Both the position numbers and the translations under genes were made by a program. This document shows, in pieces, positions 54,936-64,000 of a stretch of DNA of 64,000 bases. The notes beneath the pieces were generated by a model. The model searched no databases, was not told the DNA's origin, and worked only from the letters and a program-made list of their open reading frames with translations. The stretch spans positions 829,501 through 893,500 of the forward strand of contig BROG01000112.1 in assembly GCA_030159075.1 (NCBI GenBank), given 5' to 3'. The stretch's first letter is position 1; every line of letters begins with the position of its first letter. The stretch comes from Atrina japonica. Its lineage: Eukaryota > Mollusca > Bivalvia > Pterioida > Pinnidae.

Positions 54936-55215
54936 TGCATTCAGAACATCAGACCAGGGAGACAAGGGAACAGATTAAAATTATCTATTTCTTATCTAAC
55001 TCTCTCTTTTCGAATTTCTACACACCAGAAAAAGAAATCATTACATTTATAGAGAGTATTCATCTTGATATTTTCATTAAAATTGATAAATGCTTAACAA
55101 CATGCTTATCAAATTTACCCAAAATGTAGAAAATATCTGATAAAAACTAGTTTACCTACGGATACTGCAAGATTTACATCATAAATAGAAACAAGATAAT
55201 AGACATTTAGGTATG

Positions 55216-55390
55216 CAGTTAAACTTGCATTAAAGGCCACCTCTATATAAAGGGCACCTGCCTATAAAGGACATAACCCTTTCTATCTTGTTTATAAATG
55301 AATAAACCACTTTATAAAGGCCACCTGTCTACAATGGCTACATTTGCATGTTCCCTTGAGTGGCCTTTATAGACAAGTTTGACAGTATTT
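55216..55390. mobile_element. Pogo-style TIR element
   Basis: Left GCAGTTAAACTTGCATTAAA then GGCCACC; right GAGTGGCCTTTATAGACAAG-TTTGACAGTA. Inner TATAAAGGCCACCTGTCTAC. Confidence 0.7.
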
Positions 55391-55562
55391 TGATAAAAAG
55401 CAAAATAAAATTTACCACTGGGGACTGCATTGCAGTGTAAATGACAACTTGTCAGTCACTGCAGACCATCCATTTCACTATCTTAACAATACAAATATTT
55501 GGTGAAACTTGCATTTTTTTCTCTTGAGATACTCATTCAGTTTTTATGAACAACAAGAGCTG

Positions 55563-55638
55563 TTAACTCATCAACACCTGTGGTCACATTCTTTGAAATG
55601 GACAGGTCCAAATGTGACTTCAGGGGTTGACAATTTAA
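55563..55638. mobile_element. TTAA-flanked micro-element (family P), diverged
   Basis: 76 bp from TTAACTCATCAACACCTG to CAGGGGTTGACAATTTAA. The ends are conserved; the core is replaced. Confidence 0.65.
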
Positions 55639-55651
55639 ATAGATATTAAGT

Positions 55652-55808
55652 ACAATGGAACCTGTCTTCAGACACCATCTGATCTGCCACCCAAATGTGG
55701 TCTCTCAAAAGAGGTATTTTTTTTAAAGGATTACATGTATTTAATCAAGTGGTTTTCATAATGTGGTCTCAAAAGACAGGTGGTCTTTATAGACAGGTAT
55801 CACTGTAG
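55652..55808. mobile_element. Pogo-style TIR element
   Basis: Left CAATGGAACCTGTCTTCAGA then CACC; right AAAAGACAGGTGGTCTTTAT, AGACAGGTATCACTGTA. Confidence 0.7.
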
Positions 55809-56043
55809 TACTGATAATTGATATACAAGACACCTTCTAGACTGTTTATCGGCAACTATCCATTAAAAAAAAGCTTGTTCCTTATTTTGTATACAAAATG
55901 GTGAAAAGGCAGACATACAGATTTATACACTGACATACATAGAGACATACACAAGTAAGGACGGAATGTTTTGTTTTGATGCTGTGATGTTGGAAGATAA
56001 AACATGTCATAACAGTTGTAGATCAAGCTGATTATTTTTTTTT

Positions 56044-56148
56044 TTAACCCATTCATCCCTAAAAAAACATAAATGGACTTGACTATGTCAAATATATATT
56101 AACATGAAGAGTCCAATATTTTAAGGAGGGAGGGGTAGAATGAGTTAA
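56044..56148. mobile_element. TTAA-flanked micro-element (family P), diverged
   Basis: TTAACCCATTCATCCCTAAA at the left and GAATGAGTTAA at the right; inner AAGAGTCCAATATTTT. Confidence 0.65.
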
Positions 56149-56859
56149 TGTAGTAAAAATTTGTTTAAATATGTGTGGCATTTTGTTTTCCTAACTACCG
56201 TTGTATCACATATTTCGTCACTGGAGCCCTTAATACACAAAACTCAACATCATGCATTATAAATACAAATATTTGTAAAATTAGAGACAAAATGATAAAA
56301 TATCACAAAATGATACACAAGGCGTCATTTATACACAAATTAAAGTATCATATTTCATTATTTACCCAACTTATTACCCAACTAGTTGAGGTTCCACAAT
56401 GAAATCATAATGAGAGGAACAAATATAAATAATAAACCTTTTTTGAGTTGTTCCGTTTCATCACAGTTTGTCATAATAGTATGAAGTTTCAAAGAAAAAA
56501 GAGCAGCATCACTTCCGGTTAAGCAGTTGGTGTCTAGGACACAGAATATTGATATCATGCAGTGCTAGGTGCCAGATTTGAAAAGTAGCGTACAGGAAGG
56601 TGATGATACTTGTTATCTTTACAAGAAAGAACAATTTATTGTAAATTTTATTCCTCAAAGATGAACTGAAACAGGATATCAATGAATGTTGCCGATGTAA
56701 AATATTACAAAACCAGAAGTTACCTTGCCCGACTTTCTGTTGAAGTCATGTGATTTTAAAAGTACAAACTGAACCAAATGGAACAACTCAAAAAAGATCC
56801 ACTTACCAAAAGGTTGTGGACATCACTCTGCGATATGGTTGTATTTGATATGCCATGTG

Positions 56860-57075
56860 CAGGGACTTTCCACCCATTCGTGCAAATAAAAAATGCATTT
56901 ATCCTCAATTTACAGCACTCAATTGACATCAAAAGACAATGAATATGTATAGATTCTTGTACATGTAATTTGTTTTGTGAATTTTTGGATTTTCCCATTT
57001 CAATAAAATGGTGCTAAAATTCCCAATTCAAAAGGCCTAGTCCCCCATTCCCAAAAGAGTATGGAAAATCCCTGG
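56860..57075. repeat. Dispersed repeat R3, copy 2
   Basis: Aligns with 34200-34450: TAGATTCTTGTACATGTAAT, TTTCCCATTTCAATAAAATG, CTAAAATTCCCAATTCAAAA, GGCCTAGTCCCCCATTCCC. Confidence 0.6.
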
Positions 57076-57589
57076 TGTATTCTGTTCGGTCTTGTACTGA
57101 CCATAGTGTTTTTAATTTCAGTGGACAAAAGACATTACCCTGGAAAACTATCAAAAGATTTGAATAGACAATGACAGATAGACAGACAAACTGGACAGAC
57201 TTAATCTCCTACGGTTTCACCGGTACAGGGGCTAAGACAGGAGAAATACATTGCTGCAATTACGTCATTTATTTTGAGTATGAAGGAATACATGAATATA
57301 ATGATAACAACAAAATTTGCATATCAAATGTGCACAGGAGTCATCTCACAAATATTTGCAGACGTCAGACTTACATTTTAAACAATTTCAAAAGTTTTTA
57401 TTCTTGAAACACCTATCATAACTTTTAAGTGATGGTGGAAAAAAATTAAAAGTCGTTTGATAATTACTTTTTTGTCAGTACACCTAACATACATGTAATG
57501 ATTGGATAAACACATCTCAGTCTAGTGAGAGAAAACAAAATGAGGCTCTGTAATTTGTTATATTACATACTGCATACCTGGATAATTTC

Positions 57590-57980
57590 GCTCCCTTTTT
57601 ACACAGGGTAGCCAATTGGTCGAGAAAATAAAATTCCCTGATTTTTCACTGACCAAATCCTGTTTTTCACTGACCAATACCGCCTAAATTTTCAGCCTCC
57701 ACCTCCCCTACAATCGTCCAATCCACCCATAACTGTTTAAATTTTTTTTTTCATCAAACCAATTTTTATAAAATTTATACTGCTGAAAGACTGCCATAGC
57801 CAAAGAAAATATGAAAATCTTCCCAGAATTATATTTTCCCCTGACTTTTCTCAACTTCAATTTTTCCCTGACCAAAATGCCAATTTCCCTGACAATTGAT
57901 GAACAGACCTTGAAAAAAAAATCATTTTTCCCTGACTTTTCAAGTAAGGTGGCAGACATCCCTGGTTTAATTTTTGCCCT
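57590..57980. repeat. Dispersed repeat with CCCTGAC motifs
   Basis: TTCCCTGATTTTTCACTGAC, TTTTTCACTGACCAATACC, TTTTCCCTGACCAAAATGCC and TTTTTCCCTGACTTTTCAAG recur inside. Similar CCCTGACTTTTCCCTGAC sequences are dispersed in many aquatic animal genomes (recalled). Ends not defined. Confidence 0.5.
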
Positions 57981-58019
57981 TAGATGAGAGGGCAAATTTA
58001 AAAAGAAGCAAAATTTTCA

Positions 58020-59560
58020 AGCTAAATAATTGAAGCACAGACATATATGCCATTCATGAGACTGGTGATAAAGGGCGAATTTAAGAAAGGGTGAATATGT
58101 TTTCTGTTGTAAAAGGGCGAAATTTTCCAGTTATATAATGCCCGAAAAAAAAATAAAAACAAATAATGAGAACCAATAATATTATGCATTTCGTATATGC
58201 AACAGGAAATCGCTGCAAGTCATCAAATGTAAACAAAAAAAAAACAAAACAAAAATCATGGCGTACTATCAGAAAATCAAGAGATTTGAGCTGTTTACTG
58301 CTATTACCATTAAAATGAAACTAGAGCTTCCCAGAAGCTTTATTTTCTCACAAAAGTTCAAATAATTTGTAGGACTTGACATACTGACTGTTTTATATTT
58401 GTGGGATTTGTCTTTTTTTCTCCACTTTCCATTTTTGGAAGTTGAGCAGAAACCTGTGTAGACCTGACAATGTTGGCCATGTTTTAAGCTTGGCAGTCAC
58501 AACTGACAAAGTAATCAAAAATTACAAAGCTCACTTCACAGCAACATTTTTACACTCCCCCCCCCCCTCAGACTAAACTGACCTCAACTAATCTTCTTAA
58601 CCACAGCACTGAAAATAAACTAAGTCCAAAAACAGTCATTTAAAAAAAAAAAAATGCAATAAGAATTCAACATCTGAAGCAGGTGACGTAGTTAGAATAA
58701 GATACAGAAGATCTGCTGATGTATGATCAGTACATGCAGGTAAACCTAACCTCAATCAAATTATGATCAGTACACACAGGTAAACCTGACCTCAATCAAT
58801 CTTCTTAACTGGATGCCAACTCTGGTGCAATAGCAAATCTCTCCTCAACTTCATTGATGTTAGCTAAACATTCTAAAGAATAGGCCTTAAAGGTAACTAG
58901 ATAAATTTTGTTTTCAATACACCCAGCTGTTATGAACTTTTTAAAAAGAAAGGTAGATAGACCTTTGGTGAAAAAAAAAAACAAGAAAATAAAACAAACA
59001 AGATTTTTCTAAATATAGCATCAAATGCCAGTCACAGAAACTTGATTCCACAATGGTGTAAAAACAGGAAAATGGCTCATTTGTAATGATCTGTTTAAAG
59101 ATTAAACATTGCAGCAAAATTTTTTAAAAAAGGAGGAATTCCTCCAACTGGAGGAAAATTTTCACCCAATCAGTACTTTTAAATGTTTTCTTTATGTAAG
59201 GAAATAAGAGTACATATTTCAAAAACATTCATTTATATCCCTAATATTTTAATCAGGTTAAAAACAATAATTTTACTTGATGTGTTAAAACCAAGACATC
59301 ACAATAGCAATGAAATCTGATTTGTTCCAGTTTTTGTTTTTTTTTTTTTTTTTTAGTAGGGAGGGTGGTGTGGTGATCTGATAAATCTGAAGCTTGTCTT
59401 CAGATTTACAAAATAAATTAAACAAAACAAAAATTGCAAAAAAATAGGAAAAAAGAAATTACATGCCTACCAGCCCACATCTAAAAGCCTCCATTTTCAA
59501 TGATGGCTTTATTTATTTAATCTCGATAAATTTCAAATACATAAAACATTATCCAGAGTT
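58020..59560. other. Region with no recognised gene
   Basis: No exon was found. Contains a near-duplicate pair, TGATCAGTACATGCAGGTAA (58725) and TGATCAGTACACACAGGTAA (58767), and A-rich runs. Confidence 0.5.
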
Positions 59561-59760
59561 TTTGAAATTCACCGGTCTTGCCAGAAAAACCAGTAAATTT
59601 TACAAAAGTCCGGTGAAATCTATCTGATAACTGGTCCAAATGACCAGTAAAATTTCATTTCAACCGTGTATATATACAGACCAGTGAAAAGTTTTCTTTG
59701 ACCAGTGAAATTCCTTTATTCACTGGTCCAGTTGACCAGTAATTTTTTTTTTTATTTCAA
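59560..59760. repeat. Cluster of direct and inverted GACCAGTGAAA motifs
   Basis: ACCAGTAAATTTTAC, GACCAGTAAAATTTCATTTC, GACCAGTGAAAAGTTTTC, GACCAGTGAAATTCC, TTCACTGGTCCAGTTGACCA and a closing AGTAATT lie within 200 bp. Short inverted pairs could fold on each other. Probably a MITE relic. Confidence 0.5.
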
Positions 59761-61298
59761 AATGTCTGATTATCATTTAAAATTTCTTGATATTCAAAAT
59801 TTTGTTTTGAAATATTTTCAAATGAAAATATGTTTGATGGCTTTGCTAAATATGAGTGGAAAAAAAAACATTGAATAGATTAAATTCAAAAGATTTCACA
59901 TAAATTACTTCTGCTTTTTTGGCAACAATCATCTTGAAATTTCACTTGTTCTTCAGAATGTTCATGGCAGGTAGCCTGTAAATCTATGTCAGCACACCCA
60001 CTCTTTATTTCATTTTGGGGTTTTGGTACCCTCCGACCTGTCATGTTGGGGGTACAGAACAAATTTTGGGGGTACACTGTAGCGACATAGTCTTCCAAAA
60101 AAGAGGGGTGTGTGTAATTTTTACGGAAATGTATGAAATTTCAATTTTATGCTTTATAATCTTTTATTACCTATATAACTATAAAAAGTGCCATATTTTT
60201 AGGCTAATAAATCATTGTGGTGGATAGGTCAATTTTTGGCAAAAATTCAGATTTTTAAAAGAAGTAGACAGGCTGAAGTCAGCAGAGTTGAAAAAAGGGA
60301 TTGGCCATCACAAAATCAAATCGTTTATGTAGATCTACATGTACAATAACTGGTGCTAAAACAGTAATATTTTGTAGTAAATTATTAGATCTAAATATGA
60401 ATTTGATTTCAAAAGCTTTTGAGTTGCTTCTGTCTTGTATTTTATAATATTTCAGTTCTCTCACATTGATTATGTGTACAGATTATGTACCACTGGTACT
60501 ACCAGGTAATGTCCTACATCACTAATAATATGATAATGACCAAATCATCATTAGATTCCTTGACTTTACACAGTTAATATAACTGTGACACTGTACAGTG
60601 ATCTCAATACTCGTTGTAACGTTATTTAACCTTAAATTATGTCAAACAATTGAGTAACCAAAGATGAGTGACTGGTCACAAAGGACAGTATCTTTTTATG
60701 AATCTTGCAACACTTTTTTCCAAAACTTTCCCAACTTCAAAGACTGCACATGAGACTAATTTTGTTTACATTGACAGTACAATGAATATTCACAATCGAA
60801 TCAAAATTAGAAAATTTACACAACGTGCGTAACAGACTTTAAATTTTAACCATGCATTCAACATTGGTAAATCTACCTGCATGCACATAATGGCCTGGAA
60901 TGTTTTATGTGCAATCATTCTTTTCTACGTGAATTACGTACTGCAGTATGTGAAAGGGCATGCTGATATGTCCAAATGCAAAGGTAGCTTTTCCCAATAT
61001 TGAATATGTGTAGATATTGAATAAAGGATTTTTAGACTGGGAAAAAAAACCAGGCGCTACATTTGCAATAATTATTTAGTTAATTACATAAAGAAAAGGT
61101 GATTGCATTTTCTTATTTGACGAATGCATTTAAATTTTTTTTTTTTTGTATTGCAAATCTATCCTATCCAACTGTAAAATGGACTAGACCATCTGACATG
61201 TATAATCGTCAAGCCCTGTACGCCACCAACAAGTGTGAAAGGATCAAATCAATAATTAAGAGATTTGAAAATTCGTATCACTACGCCATTGTTTTTCA
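59761..61298. other. Region with no recognised gene
   Basis: 3' flank of the gene that ends at 61299. I found no clear AATAAA on the - strand within 300 bases of its stop. Confidence 0.5.
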
Positions 61299-61417
61299 TC
61301 ATGATACTGCACTGTGAATACCGCTTTCTTCTACCGAGGTTTTAATTGATGACAGGAGATCTCCAAACTTAGCCAGGTCCTCTCCTGCTCGTCTTAATAT
61401 AGCCAGTGCCTGCGCAC
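61299..61417 (-). CDS. Unrecognised gene, last exon (stop codon)
   Basis: Acceptor GTTTACTTTCAG, entering with two bases; TGA at 61301-61299. It encodes AQALAILRRAGEDLAKFGDL then LSSIKTSVEESG and IHSAVS. A GTAGAA inside could be an alternative donor but no partner exon is seen. Confidence 0.7.
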
Positions 61418-63262
61418 CTGAAAGTAAACAAGTATTGTAAGATTAGTTGTGTTGTTTTTTGACACATCACTAAAAAACATTTTATTTCAACTTTTGAAGT
61501 GTTTTACACCACGCTCAACAATTTTTCAGTTATATGGTGGAGGCCAGTTTTTAAACAATGTACCCAGGAATACACCACCGGCCTTCCACAATTAAACTGG
61601 GAAACTTTCACATAAAACTCACCTTAGGTTCCAGCAGGGCTAGAACCACACAGTATGGTGCTCCAACCACTCAGCCACAGAGGCCCCCCCTTCACTTACA
61701 AAAGTCTCAAATGTAAAATACAAGGGGTTTGACTAACACTTTTCAAGAATTAATTGAAAAATTTCAAGGACTAAATAATAAAGAACAGCAAATAATCAGT
61801 CACATTCTTTTTTTAAAACTTGCGTAACCCCTATCAAAAATAAGACATTCCCAAAAATTACACCTCCTTATGTTATGTGCAAGGAATATGAGTGTGAAAA
61901 TTTCAGAAGGGTCCCCACATGCACTGAATGCTAATTATTACTTCCACACTAGTATTGCTCGCAAACAAAGTAAAGTAAAATCCATATAACCTGGCTGGGG
62001 GGAGTCTTGTGAATCCTCTCCTGACCTGGACAAGTTTAAAGTTTAAGTAATAAAGCATAACAAAACTACAAATACACTGCCAAGAAGAATTGTTCCTACT
62101 TTATTACATGTCACAATACCTACGAGTATCCAGTGAGAAATAAAACGTTTTTGTCTCATTACCAAAAATTGAGTAGAATCATCTGTATGATAATTAAAAG
62201 GGTAGTCCGCCTCGCCAAGTTATGTGAATCCGAAAATAACATGCCGAGGTGTAATCTATTATTATATAAGCTGGACGTATAGAACACAAAATCAGTTAAA
62301 ACAAAATCGACACCGTGACTTAGCATATTTGAGCAGTCATGGTGCTTAAAACAGCTGAAATGTATCATAAACAGATGCTTAAGAATAAAGAGTCAATTAC
62401 TCACTGGCTGAATGTGAATTAGCATCCACAGTGGGTGTATCCTCATGATCTTTGACCCTTTTGTGTGGTGTGGAAGCCACTATTGGTTCTAATTCATGTA
62501 TGATTGATAATCCATTTAGAAGTTTTGAAGTCACTTGTTGTTCCTGCTGGGTGCAATTATTTAAATCAGGATATAACCTGTTGGCCATTTCCAAGACCTG
62601 CCGGGCTCTTTCTAGAATTTCCTCTTCGTTATACGGACCGTGACCATACTTTTCAGGATTTGTTACATCCAGAATTTGATCAATCAGTGGTTTTTCTAGA
62701 TTAAACTCCTGGTTGTCATGGAAACCTAATGCACTATCTTCCAAGAGTCTGGTACCAGGATTTTGAGCACAGTCATCGAAATCATCCTGTATGATAGAAT
62801 CTATAGGAAGCTTGCTGAACAATGATGTTAGATTAGTATGTGGTCCAGGGTCGTGCGTCACCCCTGAGTAAACAGCTTCCTGACTTGAAGTCAGATTTGT
62901 ATGACTCCCAGTATCATGATTGGTTGATTGTAAACTTGCCGTCTGGTACCCTGTATCTTGATTGGTTATATTTGGAGCAACATTATTATCATCCATCTCC
63001 ATGTCAACCATCGAGAAATCGCGGGTCCCAAGCATACTTGAAGTCTTTATATCATCGGCAAAACGTAAATGTTTTGATGGGTGAGATTCTGGTTCGAAGT
63101 CCATTGCAGTCTCTTCAAAGTCCAGATATATATTTCGCTGTCTATGTCGTGTTAAATGTGAAATTTTTCTTGTCGCTGCACGCTGTTTTTTATCCTCAGA
63201 AGAGAAATTTCTTGCTAGCGGAGTGGTTGTACTTGTATCTGATTCGTCAGATGATGTAAGAT
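61299..63262 (-). CDS. Unrecognised protein, last two exons (partial, continues off the right edge)
   Basis: Two exons give 325 complete codons plus the end of one split at the left exon border. The first visible residues are LTSSDESDTSTTTPLARNF, then a basic cluster (KKQRAATRKISHLTRHRQR) and MDFEPESHPSKHL. The middle is Asp/Asn/Ser/Thr-rich with a loose repeat (NHDTGSHTNLTSS, THDPGPHTNLTSL). Two probable helical stretches follow (NEEEILERARQVLEMANRLY; ALAILRRAGEDLAKFGDLL), and the end is SGIHSAVS. No enzyme motif, transmembrane segment or signal peptide is seen. The composition suggests a nuclear or scaffold protein that is largely disordered. The beginning and any named domain must lie beyond 64000. 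Confidence 0.7.
61490..61690 (-). mobile_element. tRNA-headed SINE, family S2
   Basis: The + strand shows GTGTTTTACACCACGCTCAA (inverted tail), TGTACCCAGGAATACACCAC and GCAGGGCTAGAACC then CACTCAGCCACAGAGGCC (inverted head). Lies in the last intron of the right-edge gene. Confidence 0.8.
61981..62229. mobile_element. TIR repeat T2, copy 2
   Basis: Left TCCATATAACCTGGCTGGGG, right CGCCAAGTTATGTGAATC; the body aligns with 29362-29648 (GACCTGGACAAGTTTAAAGT, GAGTATCCAGTGAGAAATAA). The ~15-bp ends are inverted (TTCAYATAACYTGGC). Confidence 0.7.
62405..63262 (-). CDS. Unrecognised gene, penultimate exon
   Basis: Acceptor CATTTCAG, donor CCA/GTGAGT, phase 1 in and out; 858 bases with no stop. The frame stays open upstream of ATG 63104, so that ATG is internal and the exon begins at the acceptor. 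Confidence 0.75.
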
Positions 63263-63559
63263 CTGAAATGTGTGCGTATATGAATAATTAAAGATAAAGG
63301 TAAAATATCAGAAATTTAGGAAAACATGACAAGTGACATTTTTGTAATCTTTTCAGCTACAAATCAATAATTTCCACAATATTAATTATGATGTAAAAAT
63401 GGCAATTTAAAAGAATTCCGAATTCATGGATTATTATCATTTATAATGATATGTTTTATTTGAAGCTAGATTTTGTACAAATTAGGTCTATAGGGTTGGG
63501 TGTATCTACTTTACACCCATTAATTTAGTTGGAAGTGCAGTAACATGCCATTTCTACTT

Positions 63560-64000
63560 CATTTAATATTATGGAAACTATTGATTGCAGGGCTTTTTCT
63601 TATCTTATTGGGAACATGGCCCATGATGTTGAAATTGTGAATTTCACAGCATTTTCGCTCAAAAATTGGGAATTTTTGCATATGCCTGAAAGGGTGGCCC
63701 AAAAAGATCCCAATATGATATGATAAATTGTTAGCTACACCTGTCTCTAGTCCTATAACATAGGACCTGGGGTAGCAATATTTATTTTCTATTTTTTCTT
63801 CCATTTATTTTGCTTTTTGCTAATTTGTTTTTATCTTTTTTTTATTATCCAGTTGCCGTATTTCAACTTTCAAGAAAAACAATGATTGAAAATATCAGCA
63901 TAAAAATGAGAAATAGTGAAAAGATTTTATGTTATGTTCATGACTGGGAATTTTGGGCAAAAATTTGGGAAAAAAAGGTATGATTTGTGATTGGGAATAT
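63560..64000. repeat. R3-like dispersed repeat at the right edge
   Basis: GGAACATGGCCCATGATGTT, TTGGGAATTTTTGCATATGC, GGTGGCCCAAAAAGATCCC and TGACTGGGAATTTTGGGC recall the R3 vocabulary (GGGAATTTT, GCATTGGG). Limits are not defined. Confidence 0.4.

Noticed and set aside
62840..63259. 139-codon + strand frame
   Set aside because: Antisense to the well-supported - strand exon 62405-63262.

Overview
The window is nuclear DNA from an invertebrate animal, most likely a bivalve mollusc. It is AT-rich. Its genes are cut into short exons with GT/AG introns, and long dinucleotide tracts are frequent. It is crowded with tRNA-headed SINEs and small inverted-repeat elements of kinds known from molluscan genomes. 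The species cannot be told from the sequence. Nothing bacterial (operons, Shine-Dalgarno sites, CRISPR) is present.

Three protein-coding genes can be built by hand from splice sites and reading phase. (1) On the + strand, 4622-27835, is an 11-exon gene of 802 codons with two cyclic-nucleotide-binding folds, resembling CNBD2 (cyclic nucleotide-binding domain-containing protein 2). (2) On the - strand, 47137 down to 31071, is a 9-exon gene of 616 codons encoding a very divergent forkhead-type transcription factor with a strong nuclear localisation signal. Its 5' UTR begins at an acceptor at 47215, so at least one noncoding first exon lies further right. A CCAAT/E2F-like cluster near 49830-49900 is a possible promoter. 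(3) On the - strand, 63262 down to 61299, are the last two exons of a gene that continues off the right edge; I do not recognise its product. Genes 1 and 2 converge on a 3.2-kb intergenic stretch (27836-31070) that holds both poly(A) signals.

The rest is mobile and tandem DNA. The left part (1-28 kb) carries SINEs, an ~250-350 bp dispersed repeat family present eight times, a PIF/Harbinger-like MITE with TTA duplications, a worn LINE 3' end, a 57-bp minisatellite with a higher-order repeat, a 119-bp tandem array and long (CT), (GA) and (TA) tracts. The introns of the forkhead gene hold a 2-kb TIR element, a 1.2-kb foldback-like element whose arms are made of ~20-bp subrepeats, and a hAT-like element with a perfect 8-bp target duplication. 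A family of ~75-105 bp palindromic elements, most with TTAA at both ends, is scattered at 29-57 kb. One copy ends three bases past the forkhead stop codon. A second family of small elements with CAGTnnAACCT-like ends (pogo-like in style) is spread through the whole window.

The most unusual things here are the divergent forkhead gene, the foldback element, the TTAA micro-element family, and a repeat-terminal hairpin with a compensatory base change. All exon structures are hand-derived, without transcripts or homology searches. Family names for repeats are inferences from ends, duplications and recalled resemblance.
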